Positions 44,431 through 55,355 of a stretch of DNA of 64,000 nt are shown piece after piece. The DNA lies in assembly GCA_947471745.1 (NCBI GenBank), contig CANJKZ010001018.1, positions 1,234,001-1,298,000 on the forward strand, written 5' to 3'. The notes below the pieces were generated by a model. That model worked only from the letters and a program-made list of their open reading frames with translations. It was not told where the DNA came from and ran no database searches. The position numbers and the translations under genes were made by a program. This DNA is from Closterium sp. Naga37s-1 (taxonomy: Eukaryota; Streptophyta; Zygnematophyceae; Desmidiales; Closteriaceae). Positions within the stretch are counted from its first letter, which is position 1; each line of letters begins with the position of its first letter.

Positions 44431-44694
44431 GGGAGATCCCCATGGCATGGAGAACACACCTGGAACGCAGCCTTCTGGATGCTCTTGCAGATAGCTGAAC
44501 TCGGCTGCATCAGCACCTCCCCCACTTGCACCTCCTCTCCTCTGCTGCTGTGGTTGCGAGTCCACAAACAGTTGTTTTCCAAAGCTCAACCGAGGCTGCA
44601 GGCTCGGATTCTGAGTCAAGAGCCGGCTCCGAGGCTCGGAATCTGAGGCTGGCGTCATGAGGTGCCGATGGACAGCTGTTGGCACATCCAGTCA

Positions 44695-44815
44695 GTGAAT
44701 AGACTGCGTTGACTGCGTTGACTGCATTCACTGCATCGACTCTGTTAATGATTCTAGACGTTGTAAGCATGGACTGCGTCGATTGCGTTGACTCCGTTGA
44801 CTTGGTTGACTTGGC
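44695..44815. repeat. 9-bp GTTGACTGC-type repeat in kinase relic A
   Basis: GACTGCGTT-like units in tandem encode (V/I)NAVNAVNAV on the reverse strand. The same repeat type occurs in relic B (about 50,530-50,650) and relic C (about 54,560-54,670), between the conserved WFDDAP block and the kinase domain. Confidence 0.75.
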
Positions 44816-45164
44816 TTGCACGGCTGACTTGAGGGAATGCGGGCGATACGAGCTTCTGAGGAGCATCATCGAACCACTGCTGCATCAGCCGCTGCCGCTG
44901 CTTCCGCCCCACCACCCTTGGTGCGGCGGCAGTGTTTTGAACCATTGACGTCGCTTCCTTCACCCAATCCTTGAGCGCCACATCAGCTGCCGCGGTAGTT
45001 CCACTAGTAGCAGCTCCGCTCTCAACAGAAGACTCGCAGGGAAATGCGGGGAGCGGCTCCCCGTTGGCGCTGAATCGCATGGAGTTGGACGGGCAGGGAA
45101 TGGGGTCGGCGGCGAAACGAGACATCAGGCATGCGGAGGCGAAAGGAGAGGCGGAAATTCCTTC

Positions 45165-45305
45165 CGCAGAAGGGAATGCGGAAGGGGAGGCGGAAGGGAG
45201 GGCGGAAGGGGAGGGGGTAAGGGAGGCGAAAGGGGAGGCGGAAGGGGAGGCGGAAGGGGAGGCGGAAGAGGAGGCGGAAGGGGAAGCGGAAGGGGAGGCG
45301 CGGAA
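45165..45305. repeat. 12-bp GGCGGAAGGGGA coding minisatellite in relic A
   Basis: About eleven imperfect copies encode Ser-Ala-Ser-Pro repeats on the reverse strand. Shorter versions occur in relic B (about 50,940-51,010) and relic C (about 55,020-55,100). Confidence 0.8.
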
Positions 45306-45584
45306 GTGGAGAGTGGTCGTGGGGCTCCAGCTCGTGGCGCCATCCTGATGTGACGTAGTGGCGCCACAGGTGGTGGCGCCACAGGTGGTGGCGCGGCCGC
45401 AGTAAGCGCCGTCACAGCTGGCGGCAGTGCTGAGCTGAATCTCCAAGAAACTTCCCGGATTCAGCGGCAACGCCGCGCCGCGGACCAGCCAATGCCGACT
45501 CCCGCCGCCGCCGGGACTGGGGTTTGCGCGAGCTCGCCGCGTCGCGGCGTTAGTCGACGGCGTGCAATGCGGCGTGGACGACAT

Positions 45585-46293
45585 GATCCCAACTTTGACG
45601 TGATTGCTAGTCGAACCGGCGCGCGATAGCGAAGCGGAGCAGGGCTTGAGCTGCGACCGTTGCAGCTGTGGGGTTGAATCCGTAAACCGACTCAGAAAGA
45701 AAGCGTTCTGGAATTCGCGTCCGCGGCGACTGTATTCATAGTGGCCTTAGAGGTATGCCGATGCCGCGGCAGCGGGTGAATGCCACGAAGAAATATCCCA
45801 TTTCTCTTGGCGTGGAAGGGCCGAGGTGCATCGAGGGATCTGATCTGAGGGAGGAATGCCCTCAGCGGCAAGTTATCAAATGTGCGCTGGACTGTAACCG
45901 GCGTATCAGAGTCTGATGTGTCAGCGCCGGTAACCGTAACAGACGGTTACAGATGGGAGATATGCGAGGGACGTGAGAGGGGCGGGGAAGCATGGGGGCG
46001 GGGGCGGCCGCGGAGGAAGAGATATATATTTCCCTCCCCCACCCCCCCCCAAAATATCCCCGCGGGATATTGTAACAAGGGGCACCTGCGCGGGAGCCAG
46101 CGTGAAGTGCACGGGAGGCGGAAACATGCAGCAGCCGCGTGCAAGGGTGAACGTGGGCAGCGCAGGGGAGAACGTGGGCAGGACGTGGGGGACTCATGTG
46201 AAGAGGACGAAACAGAGGTTTCGTGCCTTGAATGACTTTGACGGACTTACGCGTGGGACAGGTGGCGGAAGTCCAGATTTGAAGGAATAGAAA
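45585..46293. other. Upstream region of kinase relic A
   Basis: No gene seen. About 450 bp are recognisably similar to the region upstream of relic C (55,356-55,850), including a GTATTCATA block and an inverted GTAACC pair (45930-45950). A TATATATATT run lies at about 46021. The far end abuts the Gypsy-3 LTR. Confidence 0.6.
45930..45950. promoter_or_regulatory. Inverted GTAACCGT / ACGGTTAC pair
   Basis: 8-bp arms with a 5-bp spacer. A matching GTAACC/GGTTAC pair lies upstream of relic C at 55739-55759. The arms contain a MYB-type CNGTTA core. A regulatory role is inference from conservation between duplicates. Confidence 0.35.
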
Positions 46294-46567
46294 TGTAACA
46301 CGTGTTCAATTGCAGTGAGTAGTACAAATGTAAATAGGAAAGGTAGAATGCGGTCCGATGTTGGGGCTGGCCACCCGAATCAACATCTCGAGCCGCATGT
46401 CTGAATTGTAAATGTACTGTACATATAAAAATGCATTCGTAGGATAGAGAGAGTAGTTTTGCTGTTTCTCTTTCTGTTTGTTCTTCCTTGCTTCTAAGGA
46501 AAATCCTTTGGTGAAATTCTCAGCCAGAAACACTAGAACAAGCCCAAGAGCCGTTGAGCTTGTTCCA
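46294..46567 (+). repeat. 5' LTR of Gypsy-3 (about 274 bp)
   Basis: Starts TGTAACACGTGTTCAATTG and is taken to end CTTGTTCCA before the primer site. A TATA-like ACATATAAAAATGC lies at about 46420. No second LTR copy is available to confirm the edges. Confidence 0.6.
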
Positions 46568-46569
46568 CT

Positions 46570-46582
46570 TGGTCTCAGAGCC
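46570..46582 (+). promoter_or_regulatory. Primer-binding site of Gypsy-3
   Basis: TGGTCTCAGAGCC, one base different from the initiator-Met tRNA site TGGTATCAGAGCC, two bases inside the LTR. Confidence 0.65.
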
Positions 46583-46623
46583 TGTTTTTTCCTCGTGAGT
46601 TGCTGCCGGGTAATTTTTGCACC

Positions 46624-49600
46624 ATGGCCGATTCAGAGCGTGATGCCGCGGTTCGAGAGCTCGTAGCCAAGGAGGTGCAGGCTGCCCTGCAGAACGCAGC
46701 TGCACAGCAAGGAGCAGCTACAGCTCCGGGAAGCGTAGTGGGATCTCTTTCCCATGTGAGAGCATCGATGCCGGACACCTTTGTTCCAGGGAAAGGACAA
46801 CCGGTGGTTCGACGATGGCTCTTCCTAGTGGAAGAATATCTACGCTTGAGCCATGTGGCTGGTGAAGAGTGGGCGCCGTTCGCTGGAACCCTACTCAGAG
46901 GCTCTGCGGTTGCATGGTGGCAATCGGTGTGACCTGTTATCCAAACCTGGCAGCAATTCAAGGAAGCTCTCGTTGCGTCATACGAACCTATCAACGCGAT
47001 GGCAAGGGCGCGTGATCAACTTGCGAATCTGCGGCAGCGTACTTCTGTAGCGGATTACATCGCTGAATTCCGTAACATCTCCACCGAAATTTCAGACCTT
47101 TCAACGGCTGAGGCGCTAGACAAGTTTAAGCGCGGGTTGAAAGACGACGTTAGGATGGAGGTAGAGGTGCAGGGCTGTAGTTCGCTTGAGGAGATGGCGC
47201 GTGTCGCTGAACGTTACGATGAGATTCACTTTGGTAACCGTCGCAACCGTTTCAACCGTGGGATGCGGTTCAGTCCGAACATGTTCCAGCCTTTCCATGG
47301 GGAGCAGCGTGGTGGTGCAGGACCGACACCAATGGAGCTGGATGCGATTGATAAGAACAAGGAGAAGCGGAAGGGCTTTGCTGGAAATTGTTTCAAGTGT
47401 GGGAAACGCGGTCACAAAGCGCTCAACTGCCCTACCAGGCCTAGGCAGCCGGGAAACAAGCCTCACCAGTAGCTTCGGGGCGAGTTTCTGGTGATGAGGA
47501 GTGCCCCACCTTGCTGACTCCATCCTCAACACCGCTGCAGCAGGAGTCGGAAGGAGCAATTGTACTTCGGGGGCAGATTCGTGGTAAGGAGGTAAAGATG
47601 TTGCTGGATAGTGGTGCTTCATCCAATTTCATTTCTTCTCGCCTGGTGCATGAATTGAAGTTACCTGTGCAGAGCAGTACAGTGGAGAGTACGGTGCGCA
47701 TGGCGGATGGTGTAGTGAGGAGCTGTGGACCTGAGTTGTACCCGGTCAACTGCAACATAGGGGAGTTTCATGGGAAGATTCGGTTTCAGCAAATCTGGCT
47801 AGACAGTCATGACATCATCTTGGGCAGGAACTGGTTGGCAGCAGTGAACCCTCAGGTGAATTGGAGAACCAGGGAGGTCAAGGTGCTGTTTGGGGGAAGA
47901 TCTGTACACCTACCAGTGGTGCAGCAGCAGGAGGGGATGACCTTGCAGCTGATTACTGCGAAGCAGTTTGGTAAGGCCATTCGGGGGGAGGAAGCAGTTT
48001 TTCTAGGTCTCATCACAGAGGTTCAGCCTACATCACCCGACGCAGTAACACCAACGGTTTCAGCATCACATGAGGATGAGGAGTTAACACAGGGTGCGGA
48101 GAAGCTGCTGGAATTTTTTTCAGGGGTGTTTCCCGAGGACTTACTGGCTGGACTTCCTCCTAAGCGGGCTGCAGATCATAGGATAGAGCTGATTCCTGGA
48201 TCTACCCCACCGGTTAGACCGACCTACAAGATGAGTGCAGTGGAGCTGAAGGAGCTGAAGAAGCAGTTAGAGGACCTATTAGCTAAGGAGTTCATTCAGC
48301 CTAGTTCTTCTCCGTACGCTTCTCCGGTGCTGTTCGTGCGGAAGAAGGACGGTTCTCTGCGGATGTGTGTAGATTACCGTGGGCTGAACAAGATAACAGT
48401 GAAGAACCGGTACCCACTGCCACGGATAGATGAGCTGTTCGAGCAAGTTGGTGAGGCACGATACTTCTCGAAGCTGGATCTGCGTTCGGGGTATCATCAG
48501 GTGCGGATTCAGAGTGAGGACATCCCAAAAACAGCATTCCGAACACGGTATGGTCACTATGAGTTCCGTGTGTTGCCCTTTGGTCTCACCAACGCTCCAG
48601 CCACCTTCCAAAGCATGATGCAGAGCATTTTCAGTGATTTAATTGACAAGTTTCTGGTGGTTTTCATTGATGACTTGCTGGTTTACAGTCGCACTCGTGA
48701 GGAGCACCTGATGCACCTTGAGCTGGTCCTTGCACGACTGAGTGAGCACAGATTGTATGCCAAGCGTTCCAAGTGTGAGTTCGGCAAAACTAAGCTCTCA
48801 TTTCTGGGTCATGTCATTTCTCATGGGAAGCTAGAGGTGGACAATAGTAAGGTAGCAGTGCTGAAGCAGTGGAAGCAGCCGAGTACAGTGAAGGAGGTGC
48901 AGGCGTTCTTGGGGTTAGCCAACTACTACCGGCGGTTTGTGAAGGGATTTGCAGCAGTGGCAGCACCTCTGACCGATCTCTTACGGAAGGATTCTTCATT
49001 CTCTTGGGGACCATTGCAGCAGCAAGCTTTTGAGCAGCTCAAAACTTCTCTGACTTCACCCCCTGCCCTAGCAGTACCGAATCCAGAGCTCCCGTACTTC
49101 ATTTGGTGTGATGCATCAGACGTTGCCCTTGGAGCAATTCTCTGACAGGAGCAGGAAGCTGGGCTGCAGCCAATAGCCTTTGAGTCAAGGAAGCTGATTG
49201 TTGCAGAGCGAGCATACCCCATTCACGAGAGAGAGGCACTTGCTGTGGTGCATGCACTGAAGAAGTGGCGCTGTTATGTGGAGATGCAGCCCGTCACAGT
49301 CTTCACTGATCACCGAACACTGGAGTACCTGAAAACACAGTCACAGATCACACCACGGCAGGCGCGGTGGGTTCAGTTTCTGGAGCAGTACGTTCCCAAC
49401 CTTCAGATTGTGTACAAACCAGGGCGCTTCAATCCGGCAGATGTTCTGTCACGACCAGCAGCAGAGGAGCTGAATGTCATGGGTGTAGTTACATGGGACC
49501 GCAACTTCATCACTCGTTTCAGCCGGGGTTACAACCGTGATCAGCTGTACCAACAGAAAGTCCCCCATGACCCATCCTTTCTTTTCAGCAACCCCTTTTG

Positions 49601-49985
49601 GACCCGTGCAGATTCTGGTGCTGTGTGTGTACCTGATGACTCCAGGCTTCGCCAGCTGCTACTACATGAGTACCATGACAACCGGTCACATTTCGGCAGT
49701 GACAAGACGTATGCTGCCATTTCCCGTGACTACTACTGGCCTGGACTGTCTCGGAGTGTAGCAGAGTATGTTTCTTCATGCCCTACCTGTCAGGTCAACA
49801 AGGCTCGCACCACTGCACCGGCTGGTCTGCTGCAACCATTGGAGATACCCACAGCCCCCTGGACTTGTGTTTCTCTGGATTTTATCACAGACCTACCCCG
49901 CACCCCTACAGGCTTTGATAGCATCCTCGTGGTCATTGACAAGCTGTCCAAGATGGCTCACTTCATCCCTACAACTGGCACAGTG
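46624..49985 (+). pseudogene. Gypsy-3 gag-pol region
   Basis: Gag opens MADSERDAAVRELVAKEVQA and ends with a standard zinc knuckle CFKCGKRGHKALNC (about 47,390-47,435), unlike the Copia Gags here. Protease [12 protein letters not shown] is at about 47,600. RT runs from about 48,220 with [20 protein letters not shown] and FIDDLLVYS (about 48,665). RNase H is at about 49,090-49,440 with FTDHRTLEYLK, the integrase HHCC zinc domain ends CPTCQVNKA (about 49,800), and the integrase core starts before the truncation. Order PR-RT-RH-IN is diagnostic of Gypsy. It is a fossil with about two breaks plus the missing 3' end. Confidence 0.9.
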
Positions 49986-51191
49986 ACTGCTGCCTCCACG
50001 TCAGCAGTGCTCTGCACAGTTGGGTAGGCAAGAGGTGAAGGTGAAGGCAGAAGGTGAAGGTGAGAAGAAGAGGCGTAATGGGGAGCAGGGCTGGAGAACA
50101 CAAGCAAAGTGCCAAAAAAAAAAGGCATAGTGTTTAGGTGAAGGTCAAACAGAAAGGTATAGGGTTCATGTGAAGAAGTAACCCACCTGGAACGCGGATT
50201 TCCGGATGCTCTTGCAGGCAGCGTGCTCCCCCGTGCTGCGGTGCACGCATCGCCGAATCACTCCGTACTGCCCCCTGCCTATCTCCTTCTTCAGCAGAAG
50301 CCACCTCCGCCGAATGTCCTCCACTGGCCGCCCCAACACCTCCCCCACTTGCACCTTCCCCATTTGCACCTCCCTCTCATCTCGTGCTGGGATTGTGTGT
50401 GCGTTGGCGTTTGCTTTCGGAGGCTCTACCGAGGCTGCAGGCTCAAATTCCAATTTCCGAGCTGACTCTGAGGCTCGGAGTCTGAGGCTGGAGCCAGCAG
50501 GTTCGGATTCAGAGCAGTCACTGCGAGTTGTCACACTGGCTGCGTTGACTGTGTTGACTGCATGTTGTGTGTTGCCCATGTTGGTCGTGTTGACAGCATG
50601 GACTGCGTTGAATTCGGCGTTGACTTGGTTGACTCCGCTGGTTTGGTTGAATCCAGGGAAGGCGGGAGGAAGCATCCCATCAGGAGCATCATGGAACCAT
50701 TGCTTCAGCAGCGACTGTCGCTGCTTCCGCCCCACCACCATTGGAGCCGTTTCAACCGTCGCTGATGCCGCTGCCTTTTTCAACCAATCCCCAAGCGACA
50801 CGTCAGCAGCTCCTCCCTCCGCGGAAAATCCGCAGTGAAACGCGGAAAACGATTCTCCGCCGTTCTTGTCGAATCGCGCGGCATCGGACGGCCACAGAAT
50901 CGCGTCAACGGGGGGAATCTGGAACGCGTGCGGCCACGCGGAGGCGGAAGGGAAAGCGGACGGGAAGGCGGAAGGGAAGGCGGAAGGGGAGGCGGAAGGG
51001 GAGGCGGGGAAGTCGAGGGTGGCCGCGGGGCTGGAGCTCATGCCGACATTCGTTGCGGTGCCATAAGCGCCATAAGCGCCGACGCAATCATCCCCATTCC
51101 CGCTTCGGCCGCCGGCGGCCGCGTTCAACGCAAAGTCTGCGCGAGCCCGCCGCGTCGCGCTGGGTGACGGCGTGCGATTCGTGCTCCCCAT
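49986..51191 (-). pseudogene. Kinase relic B: intact first exon, remainder lost
   Basis: Exon 1 (51191-50187) is an uninterrupted 335-codon frame starting MGSTNRTPSPSATRRARADF. It has an Ala/Ser/Pro-rich N-terminus, the WFHDAPDGMLPP block, a VN-rich stretch and then a kinase N-lobe start: EIGRGQYGVIRRCVHRSTGE (glycine loop from Gly305) and AACKSIRKSAFQ with the ATP-binding Lys327. A GT-AG intron (50186-50012) leads to exon 2, which begins STADVEA and is cut off at about 49986, where Gypsy-3 sequence begins in the opposite orientation. With no catalytic loop it cannot be an active kinase. It is the best guide to the family's original N-lobe. A short expressed protein cannot be excluded. Confidence 0.8.
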
Positions 51192-52758
51192 GATTCAAAT
51201 CTGACCGTTGAGTCAAAGTGCACGAGAGATGCGGAAGAAATAGTGCTGCTAGCACTACTAGTAGTTGCTAAAATCCCGCCGGAACGGGGCTGGTAGTACG
51301 AGGGCGAATTCGTAAAAAAAGAATCTGGTGCCGATATGGAACTCGCATTCCCTGCGAGCGTATTCATACTGCGAGCGTAGTAGCAGCAGCTGATGAGAGG
51401 GGCGGGGGGTGAATTCGTGTTTCGGGGGAACTCGCATTCTCTGCCGCCGGTGGGTCGATCGGATGGGCGCAAGGGCACGGCGAAGGCGAGACGCGCGGGA
51501 ACGAAGCACTCGCGAGTCGCGGCCTTTTCTCGCGCAGGCGGTGGTAAGCCACGCAGACTGCGTAGCGGACTTGCAACCGTCTTCGGCGGAGAAGCGATCA
51601 TCGGGGGAGCAGTGAGCTGCGGCGCGCGGCTCATTTGATCCATGGGCCACACCCGCTCGTGTCGTGAGTGAATGCGACAAGACACGTCGCGGCGCGGACT
51701 TAGTCGAGTCATCCTCCACTCGCGTCTATCTTCAAGAGGAAGTTCATCTCATGAACCTTCGACGGCTGCTTCGCTGCTGTACACCCATTTTTCGACAACT
51801 TTCAACCCAGTATTTCCACGCAGCGGTTCGGTGTCTTCACCCAACCCTTCAGGCTGCTGAGCTGGAAAAGCGTGGATGCATCCGGGAGGAAAGGTACCAC
51901 GTGTAGATCTTCCATTCTGAACTGTAGTTGCACCTTCAGCACCAAGTGGCGGCGCGGGTGTGAAATGATCGGGAACTACTAGATGCCTCCCCCCCTCCTT
52001 CCTCCCTCTCCAGTAGTTTCACCCCCTCTTGGTCGGGCAGATTGTTACGCGATTCGACTACTTCGGTGGCAGAACAATCGAGAAATAAGTGTATTAGATG
52101 AACCATGAGCTTCACGTGGGTGTGGAAGGAAAGCGTGTATGGGAAAGGGCGGCACTCAGAGACAACGAGGCGAGGTAGCAAGCCGCCGCAAAGCTTGCTG
52201 AACTGCTACAGTGATCCAATCACGGTACTGTGCGTGACGAGATGCTGACTACGCTTCGTCGATGCCGACGTGGATGAAGGGGGGTATAAGGAATAAAGCT
52301 GAGATTCCCCATTCCATGTGCTCGGATCGCTATCTGCCAAGGAAAAGAACGTGTACTGCGTATGGTGACGTGTAGTGCTGAGTGCACTCTACGCGTGGTA
52401 TAAGAAATGCGAGGAAGGCTATTCGATAACGCAGCTCGCCTGCAATGTTGCTCGCAGCTTGGAAAAAGAGAAATGGTGATTCGTGGAGGGGAGTAATGGA
52501 GAGCTGTTCATTTGGTGGTAGCTGCTGTAATTGGGTGGGGAGTGGAGTGGGAGAATGTTTCGTATTCTATAGAGAGGTTCAATACGTTATGAAACTATTC
52601 GAAACGCTTCGGCGTGTTTAATTGTGGTGCAGAAAGGCCAATACTTAGCAGCACCTCATCAAGATGACCAAGGAAAAGCGGGGAACGCGATCGAAGGGGA
52701 ACGGGCTCAGTAGGGCTCGTGAGAGGGAGAAGGGAAAGCACGAAACTGGAATGGAGTT
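51192..52758. other. Intergenic DNA between kinase relics B and C, first part
   Basis: Contains the upstream region of relic B, which shares GCGTATTCATACT and AGTAGCAGCAGC with relic C. No gene is recognised. Several overlapping frames on both strands at 51,125-51,900 are mutually exclusive and lack family motifs. Confidence 0.5.
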
Positions 52759-53436
52759 TTGGGTTGGGGCGTGTTTATTGATAAAATCGATGGCTGGTAC
52801 CAGCGGAAAATGATTGATTCAGAAGATGTTTTCACTTTTTGTGTCCCCGAGACGTACCACAAACGTGACAAACACGGCTGTTTCACTTTGGAGAGCACAT
52901 GCGTGCGACCCCTACCCTCGGGTTTGACAGCACTGTTTGAGGCTCTACATTACGCAGGGCGATTTCGCCAACGCGCACTCTCCCACAGGTGAACTTGCAC
53001 AGGTTTTCACAGAAGGCATCGGGGCGGGGGTTCCACCGAAACTCCTGGGCGTTGAGTGCGCGGTTCGGGTGCTGAGTCTGATCAAGCCGCAAAGGGAAGC
53101 CAAAAAAAGAAAACGAATCAGGGAGCATCTTGCAATCGACGCTGACGTGCCCACCACCAGTTCGCCAAAACCAAAGTGCCCATGCCTTTCCGAGATCCCT
53201 GGACATGGACCGCAGATTTGTCCTTTGAGCATCTGGAGAGTCTCAGACATCTGCAAGAAAGCCAGCGTGTCGTAACTTCAGTGGGTGGACTTCCAGGATC
53301 TCTCTCGGGCACTCCGTCTGAGCCCGTCCCGTTCAACCGCACTCTGGAGATTCAATACAGATTGTGTCGAATGAATGTACAAACAACAATATCCAGATCG
53401 AATGAATGTACAAACAACAATACCCAGATCGAATGA
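52759..53436 (+). other. Unrecognised gene-like stretch
   Basis: Three overlapping plus-strand open frames (52759-52992, 52937-53275, 53176-53436) of 77-112 codons have a balanced amino-acid composition, unlike the repeat-driven frames elsewhere (for example VFTFCVPETYHKRDKHGCF and LSFEHLESLRHLQESQRVV). I do not recognise a family. They could be exons or remnants of one decayed host gene, or chance frames. A reverse-strand reading is also open. Confidence 0.2.
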
Positions 53437-53455
53437 ATGTACAAACGACAATCTC
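53369..53455. repeat. 31-bp tandem repeat, 2.8 copies
   Basis: Unit starts GAATGAATGTACAAACAACA at 53369, 53400 and 53431. Copies are nearly identical. Confidence 0.9.
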
Positions 53456-53761
53456 AATTATGAATATATGAAACATCAGGCTAGCATGCAAACAGGGCTT
53501 CAAATTCTCAAGGACCTGTTATCAAGATAGCTACAAACCAGGCAATGTAAAAAATGGTGGCAAATCCAATCCAGTGGATAAGTAACTCGGATATCGATGG
53601 CTCGCCTAGAGTGCCAACCAGTCGTTTTCTGACAAAGGCCATCACGAGAATGTTGAGCCATTGCCTCGCCAGCTCTGGACGTCAAAGAGTCAACAGGACC
53701 CATTCATCAGCCACCGCAGGTCTCGCTGAGCTCTCTCCTATCTGCACACTTTGTCGCCACT
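53456..53761. other. Interval downstream of kinase relic C
   Basis: No gene seen. It may hold unrecognisable 3' exons of relic C. Confidence 0.4.
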
Positions 53762-55355
53762 TAATTCCGCACTGCCTCCACGTCAGCAGAACTGTGCACA
53801 ATTGGGTAGGCAAGAGGTACCAGGTAGGTCGAAAAGGAAAAGAAAACACAGACGCGGAAGATGAGGACAAAGGCTGAAAGGATTTTTGGGTTAGGGACAG
53901 AAGAAACAGGAGGAAAAACAGGGCAGGGAGATTAGAGCAGGGAAATCAGAGCAGGGAGATTAGGGAAGGGAGATTAGGGATGGGAAGATAGGGAAGGGAG
54001 GTTGGGGAAAAGAGATTATGGAAGGAAGATTAGGAAAGGAAGATCAGAGAAGGGATTTTAGGGAAAGGAGAGTAGGCAAGGGAGGCAGAGAAGGGAGATT
54101 AGAGAAGGAATATTAGAGAAGGGAGATCAGGGAAGGGAGATTAGGCAAGGGAGATAAGAGAAGGGAGATCAGGTAAGGGGGATCAGGTAAGGGAAAATGA
54201 GGCATGGCAGGGAGAGCGCACCTGAATGGCGGCTTTCCAGATGCTCTTGCTGGCAGCTATCTCTCAAATGCTGCAGTGCACGCATCTTCTTATCACGCCA
54301 TACTGCCCCTTGCCTTCCTCCCTCCTCACCACCACCCACTGCCGCCCCAGCACCTCCCCCACTTGCACCTCCCCCATTTGCATCTTCCGCTCCTTTGCTG
54401 CTGGGGTTGCGAGTCCTCAGGCTCGTGAATTCCGAGGATCAACCGAGGCTGGAGGCTTGGATTCCAAGTCGAGAGCTGACTACGCGGCTCCAAATCTGAG
54501 GCTGGCGTCATCACATGCTGATTCAGAACAGTCTCTGACAGCTGTTGCCAAATTCACTGCCGCGTTGACTACGTTGACTGCAATAACAGATTGACTCTGT
54601 TGACTTCAGGCGTCGTAAGCACGGACTGCTTCCAATGCGTTCACTTGGTTGACTTGGTTTGTTTGGTTGACTTGAGGCAATGCGGGCGAAACGAGCTTAT
54701 GAGGAGCATCGTCGAACCACTGCCGCACCAGCCGCTGCCGCTGCTTCCGCCTCACCACCCTTGGTGCGGCGGCAGTGTTTTCAACCATTGACGCCGCTTC
54801 CTTTATCCAATCCTCAAGCGCCACGTCAGCTGCCGCGGTACTACCACTAATAGCGGCTCCGCTCTCAACAGAAAACTCGCAGTGAATCGCGGGGAGCGGC
54901 TCTGTGTTGTTTGCGCCGCTGAATCGCATGGAGTTGGACGGACATGGCATGGAGTCGCCGGCGAAACGAGACATCTGGCATGCGGAGGCGGAAGGGGAGG
55001 CAGAACTTCCTTCCGCATAAGGGAATGCGGAAGGGGAGGCGGAAGGGGAGGCGGAAGGGAATGCGGAAGGGGAGGCGGAAGGGGAGGCGGAAGGGGAGGC
55101 GCGGAAGTGGAGAGTGGTCGTGGGGCTCCAGCTCGTGGCGCCATCCTGATGTGCCGTGGCGACGCGGCCGCAGTACGCGCCGTCACAGCCGGCGGCGGCG
55201 CTGAGCTGAATCTCCAAGAACCTTCCCGGATTCAGCGGCAGTGCCGCGCCGCGGCCCAGCCAATGACGACCCCCGCCGCCGCCGGGAGTGGCGTTTGCGC
55301 GAGCTCGCTGCGTCGCGGCGTTAGTCGACGGCGTGCGATGCGGCGCGGACGACAT
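53762..55355 (-). pseudogene. Kinase relic C: decayed paralogue of A and B
   Basis: Exon 1 starts at 55355 (MSSAPHRTPSTNAATQRARA) and is very close to relic A through the (SASP)n region and the RKQRQRLVRQWFDDAP block. Its frame closes at 54606 within the VN-rich stretch. Further on, the kinase N-lobe is recognisable as EEGKGQYGVIRRCVHCSI followed by a TGA stop (about 54,265) and ASKSIWKAAIQ. The second exon's acceptor reads TGTGCAC where A and B have TGTGCAG, and its DVEAVRN is followed by TAA at about 53,766. Nothing of the catalytic half is recognised. It is clearly a pseudogene, probably a tandem duplicate of A. Confidence 0.78.
53922..54195. repeat. Purine-rich 15-bp minisatellite in intron 1 of relic C
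   Basis: About 18 irregular copies of GGGAGATTAGGGAA-type units. It occupies the same intron position as the array in relic A. Confidence 0.8.

Larger units (their letters stand above)
43699..45584 (-). pseudogene. Kinase relic A: Ser/Thr protein kinase of the CDPK/SnRK-like group
   Basis: The first exon starts at 45584 (MSSTPHCTPSTNAATRRARA) and has a low-complexity (SASP)n region (about 45,305-45,165) and a GRKQRQRLMQQWFDDAP block conserved in relics B and C. The coding then decays: the frame changes near 44,760, and the ATP-binding glycine loop seen in B is missing between GEVL and CKSIQKAAFQ. A second exon after TGTGCAG gives SAADVEAVRNEVALAEELKG (alpha-C helix, about 44,190-44,130). The catalytic loop HSILHRDIKSENILL (HRD at 44040-44048) is in a different frame. 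The DFG motif is replaced by GSG (43942-43950), and VVGTPFYMAPE remains at about 43,880. The loop loss, frame changes and absent DFG make it a pseudogene. A and C share their promoter-side sequence. Confidence 0.8.
46294..49985 (+). mobile_element. Gypsy-3: Ty3/Gypsy element lacking its 3' portion
   Basis: Plus-strand element with a 5' LTR (46294-46567), a primer site, gag and pol up to the integrase core. It ends abruptly at about 49985, where kinase relic B begins on the other strand. Only one LTR is present, so age cannot be read from LTR divergence. Coding is fairly well preserved, with about two breaks, so it is probably of moderate age. Confidence 0.88.

Noticed and set aside
44971-45348. 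Glu/Gly-rich plus-strand frame (EGEAEGEAEGEA)
   Set aside because: Complement of the Ser-Ala-Ser-Pro minisatellite of kinase relic A.
51125-51719. Overlapping 150-195-codon reverse-strand frames upstream of kinase relic B
   Set aside because: Two different frames overlap, neither shows a domain, and the region is partly shared promoter-side sequence of the kinase family.
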